Shown here one piece after another: positions 1 through 6,387 of a stretch of 9,157 nucleotides of DNA. The notes below the pieces were generated by a model. That model was not told the DNA's origin, ran no database searches, and saw only the letters and a program-made list of their open reading frames with translations. The stretch covers positions 1 through 9,157 of the forward strand of contig PCBA01000053.1 of NCBI GenBank assembly GCA_002730855.1, given 5' to 3'. The first letter of the stretch is position 1. Each line of letters starts with the position of its first letter. A program made the position numbers and the translations under genes. The stretch is from Gammaproteobacteria bacterium. Lineage in GTDB: Bacteria; Pseudomonadota; Gammaproteobacteria; Magnimaribacterales; Magnimaribacteraceae.

Positions 1-108
1 ATGAGTGACAGAGGAGCAGAGTTAATGACAGGGTGGAATATGACTGAACATATTGAATCTGAATCTTATACATCTGGACATGAATCATTAATCAACATCT
101 TCTCATAG
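1..108 (+). CDS. Possible C-terminal end of an unidentified plus-strand protein (partial)
   Basis: Frame 1 is open from the first base of the window to a TAG stop at 106-108, giving 35 residues. It may well start upstream of the window. The first in-window ATG is at base 1, and internal ATGs occur at bases 25 and 40. The peptide is hydrophilic and includes the stretch TSGHESLINIFS at its end. I do not recognise a family. The reading frame converges on pyrF: its stop overlaps the pyrF stop region by 6 nt (103-108). It occupies exactly the DNA where the C-terminus of PyrF should be encoded, so it belongs to whatever sequence has been joined to pyrF. At 35 codons an open frame can arise by chance, so confidence is low. 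Confidence 0.25.
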   Translation: MSDRGAELMTGWNMTEHIESESYTSGHESLINIFS

Positions 109-663
109 AATATTAATATTCATTTCTTTAGTTCTAATTCCTGGAGTAACTGCAATGAACTCTTTGCCGCATAATTCCTTAATAACTTTTACTTCCCTTG
201 GTGAACAAACAATTCCATCAAGTCCATTGCTTTTGGCAAGTAGAGCTAATTGCATTACCTTTTCAGAAATATCAGATATACCAATCTCTTTTACATCTTC
301 GTTACTTAAGCTTGTCAGCATGGTAACGCCTATAAGTAAAGGCGGATTGTTATAAGAGCTTAAGGCCTTTCTTGCAGACTCTAGCATTGATGGTCCTCCT
401 GAAACATGCACATTCACCATCCAAACTCCTAAATCAGCAGCAGCTCTTATTGCTTCAGAAACAGTGTTAGGAATGTCATGGAATTTTAAGTCTAAAAAAA
501 TATCAAACCCTAATGAGGATAAATCTTTAACAACCTTAGGTCCCGAAGAAGTAAATAATTGGCTTCCTACTTTTAAACGGCATTGTTCTGGATCAAAATC
601 ATTAGCAAGACTAATAGCTTTATCATAATCCACATCTAGGGAAACAATAATAGGGCTACTCAC
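103..663 (-). pseudogene. pyrF: Orotidine-5'-phosphate decarboxylase, C-terminally truncated
   Basis: PyrF decarboxylates OMP to UMP, the last step of de novo pyrimidine synthesis, in the cytoplasm as a dimer. The N-terminal three quarters are clear. There is an SLD beta-strand near residues 8-10, RLKVG with Lys31, the catalytic DxKxxD motif in FLDLKFHDIPNT (Asp58, Lys60, Asp63), VNVHVSGG, and VTPGIR at 172-177. The frame then ends at residue 186 as NINIL-stop. Family members run about 230-245 residues and carry a C-terminal VIGRPI-type segment whose Arg binds the substrate phosphate. None of the three minus-strand frames in the remaining 102 bases encodes it. The start is GTG at 663, overlapping the lapA stop by 8 nt, and matches the usual N-terminus. 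As written the product should be inactive or unstable. Either the gene is broken by a rearrangement or the sequence end is an assembly join. Confidence 0.85.
108..121. repeat. 14-bp perfect palindrome at the pyrF breakpoint
   Basis: The sequence GAATATTAATATTC is identical to its own reverse complement. It encodes the last aberrant residues of PyrF on the minus strand and begins at the last base of the plus-strand TAG stop. It lies exactly where PyrF family similarity ends. It could be a join site, a recombination or insertion target, or chance in AT-rich DNA. Confidence 0.5.
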
Positions 664-883
664 CTTTATCGCCTTTATTTCTTAAGGAATAAATAATCTC
701 TAAACTAATAGTTACAATAAAGCCTACCAAAAAGAAAATCAGCAGGATCATTCCTAGGCTAATTTCAAGATCGTAAAATAATAAGTCAACAAGGACAACA
801 CTGGTATTAAGATTTAAGATTAAGTAACTGAATAGACTGGTGATTGCAATAAGTAATAATAAAAAAATAGAAGACCAACCCAT
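656..883 (-). CDS. lapA: LapA-type small inner-membrane protein (DUF1049)
   Basis: The 75-residue protein has two predicted membrane helices, about residues 4-23 and 42-65. They are separated by a short segment, NLNTSVVLVDLLFYDLEIS, that fits the LapA pattern of a hydrophobic loop with an F/LYD turn before the second helix. A short basic tail (SLRNKGDKGE) follows and should be cytoplasmic. LapA proteins are linked to lipopolysaccharide assembly and in E. coli pair with LapB, the TPR protein that controls LpxC turnover. The canonical lapB gene is not present here: pyrF follows directly with an 8-nt overlap. The start ATG at 883-881 overlaps the isomerase stop by one base (TAATG), and an AAGGA ribosome site lies 9 nt upstream. 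The position between ihfB and pyrF supports the assignment. Sequence alone would be weaker, because the family is short and poorly conserved. Confidence 0.8.
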   Translation of the reverse strand: MGWSSIFLLLLIAITSLFSYLILNLNTSVVLVDLLFYDLEISLGMILLIFFLVGFIVTISLEIIYSLRNKGDKGE

Positions 884-1500
884 TATTTAATATCCTTAGT
901 TAACCACCCGCTATTTAACAGCTTATCTTCTATATACTGAAGCATTGCATGGCCCGCCGTGATATGGCTTTCTTGAATTCTAGCAGTTATTTCACTAGGA
1001 ACAATAAATGCGTTACTGCAGTACTCGAGTGCACTACCACCATCCCCACCTAAAAAACCAAGGGAATATATACCTTTTAATTTTGCGAGTTTTAAAGCTT
1101 CAATAATATTAGAAGAGTTACCAGAAGTTGTTATTGCAAGGAGCACATCACCTTCTTGAGCCATAGAGGACATGACCCTTTTGAATATGGAGTCAGCTCC
1201 ATAATCATTTAAGCATGCTGTTAAGGTAGAGGTATCTTGAGCTAAAGAGATTGCCGGTATACCTTCTCGATTTACTTCAGACGTCAAGCGAACTAAAAAT
1301 TCAGCAGCTAGGTGTTGTGCGTCTGCAGCAGAGCCTCCATTGCCACATATCATTAACTTACCTCCTTTTGCTATCGAATCTGCTATAACATCGCCAGCTT
1401 CAATTAAAGCCTCATAAGCCTTCTTTTCTATAACTTCTTTCTTTACAGAAATAGACTCTTCGAAAGTTTTCTTAATATTTTTTTGAATATCCTCAGACAT
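883..1500 (-). CDS. gmhA: SIS-domain phosphoheptose isomerase (GmhA-like)
   Basis: The 205-residue protein is a single SIS domain close in size to GmhA (about 190-200 residues). GmhA converts sedoheptulose 7-phosphate to D-glycero-D-manno-heptose 7-phosphate for lipopolysaccharide heptose or other heptose-containing glycans. Visible motifs are CGNGGSAADAQHLAAEF at residues 52-68, with His63 and Glu67 at the metal/catalytic positions, TTSGNSS at 124-130 (phosphate-binding serines), and ARIQESH at 173-179, with Gln176 and His179. DiaA, the replication-initiation paralogue, is the main alternative. It typically lacks the catalytic Glu, so the conserved Glu67 and His179 favour the enzyme. The gene follows ihfB after 41 nt and overlaps lapA by one base, next to another envelope gene. 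A strong AAGGAAGG site precedes the ATG. The exact sugar substrate cannot be told from sequence. Confidence 0.85.
   Translation of the reverse strand: MSEDIQKNIKKTFEESISVKKEVIEKKAYEALIEAGDVIADSIAKGGKLMICGNGGSAADAQHLAAEFLVRLTSEVNREGIPAISLAQDTSTLTACLNDYGADSIFKRVMSSMAQEGDVLLAITTSGNSSNIIEALKLAKLKGIYSLGFLGGDGGSALEYCSNAFIVPSEITARIQESHITAGHAMLQYIEDKLLNSGWLTKDIK
893..897 (-). promoter_or_regulatory. Shine-Dalgarno site of lapA
   Basis: AAGGA lies inside the 3' end of the upstream isomerase gene, 9 nt before the lapA ATG. It supports this start and the one-base TAATG overlap as a coupled junction. Confidence 0.6.
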
Positions 1501-1541
1501 GACCTTCCTTTCTCAAAAGAATATCACATGCTGACATATAT
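1501..1541 (-). other. ihfB-gmhA intergenic gap, the longest in the window
   Basis: The 41 nt hold the gmhA ribosome site and an AT-rich stretch directly after the ihfB stop. I see no GC-rich hairpin with a T-run, so no intrinsic terminator. No confident promoter hexamer pair is visible; a TGTGATATT element could act as an extended -10, but this is weak. A change of regulation at this point is plausible only from spacing and the strong ribosome site. Confidence 0.35.
1503..1510 (-). promoter_or_regulatory. Strong Shine-Dalgarno site of the gmhA-like gene
   Basis: AAGGAAGG ends 2 nt before the ATG at 1500. Using its first five bases, AAGGA, the spacing is 5 nt. It is the strongest ribosome site in the window and lies in the only gap longer than 15 nt, which suggests that translation restarts independently here. 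Confidence 0.65.
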
Positions 1542-1820
1542 TTAATTATTTATAGCTTCTTTTAGACTTTTCGAAGCCCTGAAATAAGGGTGGAATTTAG
1601 TTGTTACAGATATAGATTTACCTGTCTTAGGATTTCTGGCAATTCTCTCTTTGCGTTTTCTAACCGAAAAACTTCCAAAGCCTCTTATCTCTACTCTATG
1701 ACCATTAGATAAGGAACTGGAAAGACAATCAATTATATAATTAAGAGAATCTTCTATATCATTCTTTGGGAGCAATTCATTACTCTTATATAAAGTTTCT
1801 ATTAAATCTGACTTATTCAT
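1542..1820 (-). CDS. ihfB: Integration host factor subunit beta
   Basis: IHF-beta pairs with IHF-alpha to bind and sharply bend DNA, serving nucleoid structure, transcription and recombination. The 92-residue protein has the usual family length. It begins MNKSDLIETL, contains the core signature VEIRGFGSFSVRKR around residues 43-56, and has ARNPKTGKS at 61-69. Pro64 is at the position that intercalates into DNA in the E. coli subunit, and Glu44 and Arg46 match the beta-specific DNA-contacting residues. The beta assignment, as opposed to alpha or HU, also follows from its place directly after rpsA, the normal gammaproteobacterial arrangement. Its ATG overlaps the rpsA stop by 8 nt, and only a GAAG directly abuts the start, so translational coupling to rpsA is likely. 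In E. coli ihfB also has its own promoter inside rpsA; I cannot identify one here by eye. Confidence 0.95.
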   Translation of the reverse strand: MNKSDLIETLYKSNELLPKNDIEDSLNYIIDCLSSSLSNGHRVEIRGFGSFSVRKRKERIARNPKTGKSISVTTKFHPYFRASKSLKEAINN

Positions 1821-3498
1821 CTTCAGATTCAGTATCTTCCATTTCTGCTTTGATTAGATCTCCAATATTTGATTTAGTTGCCTCTTCTATTTCTTTATTC
1901 TTCTGAGCATTATCTTTAAGTGCACTTTTTTCTTCTTGTTTTTCTAAAGCACGTAGAGAAAGAATTATCTCTCTATCTTTTCTATTAATATTAGCAACAA
2001 CAACTTCAATTTCTAGCCCCTCTTCTAAAGAATCATCAGCTGCTGAGTTTATGAAATCTTTCTGCTGTAATGAACCTACAACGCCTTCGGCAAGCAATAG
2101 GTTTATTTTCTGATCATCAAAATCTAATACCTTTCCTACCACTCTAGAGCCTTTACTGTGCGCTTCTACATAATCACCATAAGCATCAGAAATTAACTGT
2201 TTTATCCCTAGAGAGATTCTTTCTCTTTCAGCCTCAACCGAAAGAACAAGAGCATCAATTACATCACCTTTATTCAAGGCCCTTAATTCATCCTCACTTT
2301 CATCCCAAGATATATCTGATAAGTGGACCAATCCATCTATGCCACCCTCTAATTCAATAAACACTCCAAAATCAGTTATTGATTTAATGGCTCCATTAAC
2401 TCGATCTCCTTCTTTATGGGTATGGGCAAATACCTGCCAAGGGTTTTCAGTTAACTGTTTGAGTCCAAGAGATATTCTTCTTTTCTCTTCGTCTACCTCT
2501 AGAATCATTACTTCTACTTTATCTTTTAACTGAACCACTTTAGATGGATGAATATTTTTATTAGTCCAGTCTATTTCAGAAACATGTACTAACCCTTCAA
2601 CGCCTTGTTCAATTTCAGCAAAAAAGCCATAATCGGTGAGGTTAGTGACAGTAGCCATAACAGAAGTATTTAAAGGGAATTTGGCTTCTATGCCAACCCA
2701 AGGGTCTTCAATGAGCTGCTTTATACCTAGAGAGACCTTTTTCTCTTCTTGGTCATATTTTATAATTTTAACTTCCATCTCTTGGCCTATCTTAATGGCT
2801 TCAGATGGATGGTTAATCCTGCTCCAGGAAATGTCTGTTATATGCAATAAACCATCTATGCCGCCAAGGTCTACGAAAGCTCCATAATCGGTTAAATTCT
2901 TAACAACCCCTTTTACAACTTGACCTTCTGCTAATGTTGAAAGGAGCTTCTCTCTCTCTTCAGAATTAACCTCTTGAAGGACGGCTTTTCTGGAAAGAAC
3001 TACATTGTTTTTGTCTTTATCAAGCTTTATAACTTTAAACTCTTCGTAATTGCCTACTAAATGTTCTAGATCTTTAGTAGGGATTACTTCTGCTAAAGAA
3101 CCTGGAAGAAAGGCCTTTATGCCTTGAACGTCTACAGTCATTCCACCTTTTACTGAACTAGTAATTAACCCTTTTAGGATAGTTTCTTGGGCCAAACTGT
3201 CTTCTATTCTCTTCCAAACTTCTTGCTTAATTGCCTTTTCTCTCGAGACTCGAGTATTTCCATGACCATCTTCTATTGCCTCAAGTGTCAATTGGACTTC
3301 ATCCCCGACTTCAATATCCAGCTCACCTGATTCATTATAAAACTCGCTTACTGGTACTGCAGCTTCCGACTTTAAGCCCACATGCACTACAACATGATTA
3401 TCTTGTATATCTATAACAATTCCCGTCACCAGACTTCCGGTCTTCATTATTACTGTGCTTAGATTCTCATCTAATAACTGTTCAAAATTAACTGACAT
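1813..3498 (-). CDS. rpsA: 30S ribosomal protein S1
   Basis: S1 binds the 30S subunit and single-stranded AU-rich mRNA leaders, promoting initiation on weakly structured or SD-poor messages. The 561-residue protein matches the roughly 557-residue E. coli form. Six S1 repeats can be placed at about residues 18-87, 105-171, 192-260, 277-347, 364-434 and 450-517. Repeats 3-5 carry the best RNA-binding type motifs: LTDYGAFVDLGGIDGLLHITDISW, LTDYGFFAEI and ITDFGVFIEL. Each is followed by a VSLGIKQL or ISLGLKQL strand and, for repeats 3 and 4, an (E)DPW/(E)NPW linker. Repeats 1 and 2 are the divergent ribosome-binding types. The tail after residue 520 is charged and ends in an acidic run (EDTESEDE). 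The gene follows cmk after 15 nt with no Shine-Dalgarno sequence and overlaps ihfB by 8 nt. This length with six repeats is typical of Proteobacteria. Confidence 0.97.
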   Translation of the reverse strand: MSVNFEQLLDENLSTVIMKTGSLVTGIVIDIQDNHVVVHVGLKSEAAVPVSEFYNESGELDIEVGDEVQLTLEAIEDGHGNTRVSREKAIKQEVWKRIEDSLAQETILKGLITSSVKGGMTVDVQGIKAFLPGSLAEVIPTKDLEHLVGNYEEFKVIKLDKDKNNVVLSRKAVLQEVNSEEREKLLSTLAEGQVVKGVVKNLTDYGAFVDLGGIDGLLHITDISWSRINHPSEAIKIGQEMEVKIIKYDQEEKKVSLGIKQLIEDPWVGIEAKFPLNTSVMATVTNLTDYGFFAEIEQGVEGLVHVSEIDWTNKNIHPSKVVQLKDKVEVMILEVDEEKRRISLGLKQLTENPWQVFAHTHKEGDRVNGAIKSITDFGVFIELEGGIDGLVHLSDISWDESEDELRALNKGDVIDALVLSVEAERERISLGIKQLISDAYGDYVEAHSKGSRVVGKVLDFDDQKINLLLAEGVVGSLQQKDFINSAADDSLEEGLEIEVVVANINRKDREIILSLRALEKQEEKSALKDNAQKNKEIEEATKSNIGDLIKAEMEDTESEDE

Positions 3499-3513
3499 TT
3501 TTTCTATTTAGAA
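3499..3513 (-). promoter_or_regulatory. SD-less AU-rich leader of rpsA
   Basis: The 15 nt between the cmk stop and the rpsA ATG read TTCTAAATAGAAAAA on the coding strand, with no AGGA-like element. In E. coli the rpsA start region also lacks a good SD and is activated and autoregulated by S1 itself. A similar mode here is inference. Any folded leader would have to lie within the cmk 3' end. Confidence 0.4.
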
Positions 3514-4188
3514 TTAAAGATTTTTCTTTATTTCTTTTATAACTCCTTTTGGGTCTAAACTACTTGTATCTATAATTACTGAATCTACCGCAGGCCTTAA
3601 AGGGGAATGCTTTCTCTCAGTATCCTTTTTATCTCTTTCTTCTAACTCTTGTAAAAGGACGCGCATGTTAACCTCGCTACCCTGTCTTTTCAACTGTGTT
3701 TGCCTTCTTTTTGCTCTTTCTTTTGGAGAGGCAGTCAAGAATATCTTATGTTTTGCGTCTCTAAAAATTACGGTGCCCATGTCTCTCCCGTCAGCAATCA
3801 AACCAGGCTCTATCATAAATTCTCTCTGACAAGGCTTAATAAAATCTCTAATAAGAGGTTCTGCTGCCAATTCTGAGGTTTTTTTAGCTATTTCTTCTGT
3901 TCTTACTAGGTTGGTAATATCTTCGTCACGGAAGATTACTTTTACAGGCTCTCCTACGATACCTGGATCAAATTTAACTTTGAATCTTTCTTTAATAAAT
4001 TTTTTCTTTTCTTGGAATTGATCCAGTGAAATCGCTTCTTCTGCCATAAAAAAAGCTAAAGTTCTATAAAGTGCTCCGCTATCCAAAATGTTCCAATCTA
4101 ACTCCAAAGCAAGCATTTGGGCTATTGTTCCCTTCCCAGCTCCACTTGGACCGTCAATTGTTATAACTGGAATTATTTTATTACTCAT
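3514..4188 (-). CDS. cmk: Cytidylate (CMP/dCMP) kinase
   Basis: Cmk phosphorylates CMP and dCMP with ATP in the cytoplasm, recycling mRNA-derived CMP and supplying CDP. With the ATG at 4188 the protein has 224 residues, against 227 in E. coli. The P-loop GPSGAGKGT is at residues 13-21, the substrate-binding DSGALYR at 36-42, and the DGRDMGT motif at 133-139. It is followed by KIFLTAS and the arginine-rich lid ERAKRRQ typical of the family. A longer frame reaches a TTG at 4221, but its extra 11 residues are absent from the family and would overlap aroA by 37 nt. The ATG forms a 4-nt ATGA overlap with the aroA stop and has a modest GAAGAG upstream, so I chose it. Placement directly before rpsA is the standard gammaproteobacterial order. 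Confidence 0.95.
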   Translation of the reverse strand: MSNKIIPVITIDGPSGAGKGTIAQMLALELDWNILDSGALYRTLAFFMAEEAISLDQFQEKKKFIKERFKVKFDPGIVGEPVKVIFRDEDITNLVRTEEIAKKTSELAAEPLIRDFIKPCQREFMIEPGLIADGRDMGTVIFRDAKHKIFLTASPKERAKRRQTQLKRQGSEVNMRVLLQELEERDKKDTERKHSPLRPAVDSVIIDTSSLDPKGVIKEIKKNL

Positions 4189-5504
4189 GACTCTTCTATC
4201 TTTATACCTACCTTCGTACAAGTATCCAGAAAATTAGGGAAAGACGTACTAACATTATTACAATCATTAATTCTTGATTCTCCGTCCGCCCTAAGAGAGG
4301 CTATGGAGCCTGCCATTGCAATTCTGTGATCGCCATGAGAATTAATTTCAGCTGCCCTAAAGACTCCTTCTTCTCCTAAACCATGTATGATTATTCCATC
4401 TTCATTTAAATGATATTTAACACCAAAAGCCTCTAAAACCTCTGACATAACCTGAAGCCGATCGCTTTCTTTTGTTCTAAGTTCTTTCGCGTCTTTTACC
4501 TTTGTGATTCCTTCTGCCAAAGAAGCTGCTATAAAGAATGCAGGCATCTCATCAATCATATTTGCTACTAAATTAGTGTTTAAACTTATGCCTTTAAGAT
4601 TGGAACTTTTTACAGATATGTCTGCTGTAGGTTCAAAAGAATCAATCTTATTTTGCAATTCAATATCTGCACCCATATGCCTTAAGGCATGTAAAAAACC
4701 TATTCTTGTTTCATTAATACCTACATTTCTTATTATTAAATGAGAGTTAGGAGAAATTAAAGCAGCAAGGATAAAAAATGAGGCAGACGAAAAATCTCCA
4801 CAAATATTAATATTTCTCGGTTTAACCACATCTACCTTACCGACTTTTATTAAATTTACTTTTTTTTGTCGAGAAACTTCTACTGGGATATCAAATTGTT
4901 TAAACATTGTCTCGGTATGGTCTCTTGTTGTTACTGTTTCTTCTATCTCACTAACACCTTCCGCATATAAACTTGCAAACATTATGCATGACTTAACTTG
5001 GGCGCTTGCAACAGGTAAAGAATATTTAATTCCTATTAGAGAATCTACAGGTTCTATATTTATGGGTAGAGTTCCCTCTTTTGTTCCTGAGATATCTGCG
5101 CCCATTAAGGACAAAGGTTCTACTATCCTATCCATAGGTCTTGTAGAAAGAGAGTCATCTCCTATTAAAGTTGAACCAAAATCTTGTGCCGATAATATTC
5201 CAGAACATAATCTTATAGAAGTGCCTGAATTTCCAAAATCTAAAGAAGAAATAGGCTTCTCTAGTCCCTTTAACCCATTACCTTCAACAAAATAATTGCC
5301 ATTCTCAGTTGAAATATCTACTCCCATATTATTAAAAACACTAATAGTAGATAGACAGTCCTCTCCTTCTAAAAGACCTGAGATTTCAGACCTTCCTTCG
5401 GCCAAAGAAGAAAGAATGATAGCTCTATGAGATATAGACTTATCACCAGGCACATCAATCTCACCTTTAAGGCCTTCTCCAGGTGTAATCTTGAAATGTT
5501 TCAA
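4185..5504 (-). CDS. aroA: 3-phosphoshikimate 1-carboxyvinyltransferase (EPSP synthase)
   Basis: AroA joins shikimate 3-phosphate and phosphoenolpyruvate to form EPSP, the penultimate step to chorismate. The 439-residue protein has the family length and both halves of the fold. VPGDKSISHR is at residues 18-27 (Lys22 in the active site), FGNSGTSIR at 90-98, LSTRPMDR follows, and ASAQVKS is in the middle. TRDHTE, DEMPAFF (catalytic Asp), LRTKESDR (catalytic Glu) and GDHRIAM complete the set. The sequence resembles the domain found fused to TyrA in Pseudomonas more than the E. coli enzyme. The start is TTG at 5504, the only reasonable one for the normal spacing to the DKS motif. It is supported by AGAGGA 4 nt upstream and overlaps the tyrA stop by 4 nt (TTGA). 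The product feeds PheA and TyrA encoded just upstream. Confidence 0.95.
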   Translation of the reverse strand: MKHFKITPGEGLKGEIDVPGDKSISHRAIILSSLAEGRSEISGLLEGEDCLSTISVFNNMGVDISTENGNYFVEGNGLKGLEKPISSLDFGNSGTSIRLCSGILSAQDFGSTLIGDDSLSTRPMDRIVEPLSLMGADISGTKEGTLPINIEPVDSLIGIKYSLPVASAQVKSCIMFASLYAEGVSEIEETVTTRDHTETMFKQFDIPVEVSRQKKVNLIKVGKVDVVKPRNINICGDFSSASFFILAALISPNSHLIIRNVGINETRIGFLHALRHMGADIELQNKIDSFEPTADISVKSSNLKGISLNTNLVANMIDEMPAFFIAASLAEGITKVKDAKELRTKESDRLQVMSEVLEAFGVKYHLNEDGIIIHGLGEEGVFRAAEINSHGDHRIAMAGSIASLRADGESRINDCNNVSTSFPNFLDTCTKVGIKIEES

Positions 5505-6382
5505 TTATCCTCTATAGATATTGACTTATCTCTAGCCTGTTTTACAAATGAAAAGAAATCTATTAACCCATCAGAATTATTTTCTTCTATTAGTTTTGAT
5601 AGTTTATCAAGGCTATCTTTAAAAGATGCTATTGAGCTTAAAATAGATTTATCATTTGCAACCATTATATCCTTCCACATCTGAGGGTCGCTTGATGCAA
5701 TTCTAGTATAGTTCTCTAGACTTCCTCCAGAATATAAAAAAGTCTTTTCATTAAGGTCTTGAAATAAAGAATCCATTAACGCGTAAGAAATCACGTGGGG
5801 CATATGGCTTGTCTTTGCAAATAATTCATCATGATCATTTGCAGATAATTTTTTAGTATAAGATCCTAAGGAGTTCCAAAAACCTTCTATTTTATTGAGG
5901 TCAGCATTTGAATTTCCTTCGTGAGGACAAATAATGGTTAATCTGTTTTTAAATAAATCTGAGGCAGAGGCTTCAAAGCCACTTTTTTCAGATCCTGCTA
6001 TTGGATGTGATAACACAAACCTATTCAGTATTTTTTGATCAAGGTTTCTTAAAGCACTAAGAATAGAAGATTTAACACTAAGTGTATCTGTATATAAAAC
6101 ATCTTCGGATTCTATAATCCTTTCTATCTTATTTATTGCATCTTCTATGGAAAGTACAGGAACCGAAAAGACTACTAAAAGACCGTCTAGATCTGAAGGA
6201 ATGTTTTCAGTTTTATTTTCAATAAAGCCATAACTATGAGCTAGGGTAATTGCCTCTTTATTATTGTCGATTCCATAGACCTTTCCAGAGAAATTAGTAT
6301 CTTTTAAGGAACGAATGATAGATCCCCCTATCAGACCAACTCCAACAACTAGTATGTTCTTAAATTCTATTAAAGTATTCAT
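5501..6382 (-). CDS. tyrA: Prephenate dehydrogenase (possibly cyclohexadienyl dehydrogenase)
   Basis: TyrA oxidatively decarboxylates prephenate to 4-hydroxyphenylpyruvate (or arogenate to tyrosine) on the tyrosine branch. The 293-residue protein is a stand-alone dehydrogenase without a chorismate mutase or ACT domain. The N-terminal Rossmann motif GVGLIGGS is at 14-21, and an acidic Asp39 ending the second strand suggests NAD+ rather than NADP+. The catalytic-site HPIAGSEKSG is at 126-135, SHMPHVISYAL starts at 192 (His193, His196), and SSDPQMWKDI appears near the C-terminal dimer region. The usual TDxGSVK strand reads TDTLSVK at 98-104, a small deviation. The ATG at 6382 follows the hisC stop after 5 nt with no SD sequence. 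In Pseudomonas aeruginosa this gene is fused to aroA; here they are separate with a 4-nt overlap. The substrate preference between prephenate and arogenate cannot be read from sequence. Confidence 0.93.
   Translation of the reverse strand: MNTLIEFKNILVVGVGLIGGSIIRSLKDTNFSGKVYGIDNNKEAITLAHSYGFIENKTENIPSDLDGLLVVFSVPVLSIEDAINKIERIIESEDVLYTDTLSVKSSILSALRNLDQKILNRFVLSHPIAGSEKSGFEASASDLFKNRLTIICPHEGNSNADLNKIEGFWNSLGSYTKKLSANDHDELFAKTSHMPHVISYALMDSLFQDLNEKTFLYSGGSLENYTRIASSDPQMWKDIMVANDKSILSSIASFKDSLDKLSKLIEENNSDGLIDFFSFVKQARDKSISIEDN
5508..5513 (-). promoter_or_regulatory. Shine-Dalgarno site deciding the TTG start of aroA
   Basis: AGAGGA lies inside the last codons of tyrA, 3-4 nt before the TTG at 5504. 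It supports this non-ATG start; the nearest in-frame ATG lies about 60 codons downstream, beyond essential active-site residues. Confidence 0.6.
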
Positions 6383-6387
6383 GCGAA

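Noticed and set aside
1493..1537. 14-codon minus-strand frame (MSACDILLRKEGHV) before and into gmhA, a possible upstream ORF
   Set aside because: It has no ribosome site of its own, and the strong SD inside it serves the gmhA ATG; a chance frame is the simpler reading.
2330..2900. Imperfect DNA repeats about 250-260 bp apart
   Set aside because: They are the internal S1 domains of rpsA encoding similar (L/I)TD(Y/F)G motifs, not mobile or regulatory repeats.
4189..4221. N-terminally longer Cmk starting at a TTG
   Set aside because: The extra residues (MYEGRYKDRRV) are not part of the family and increase the aroA overlap; the ATG at 4188 gives the normal N-terminus.
5205..5238. Possible glyphosate-insensitive class of AroA
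   Set aside because: The key loop reads NSGT (residues 92-95) with the glycine retained at the position that is alanine in the insensitive class II enzymes, so there is no sequence support for insensitivity.
4984..5295. 103-codon plus-strand open frame opposite aroA
   Set aside because: It lies wholly antisense to a strongly supported EPSP synthase and has no family-like motif; it is a shadow frame in AT-rich DNA.
5427..5684. 85-codon plus-strand open frame across the tyrA-aroA junction
   Set aside because: It is antisense to the ends of two well-supported genes and shows no recognisable domain or ribosome site.
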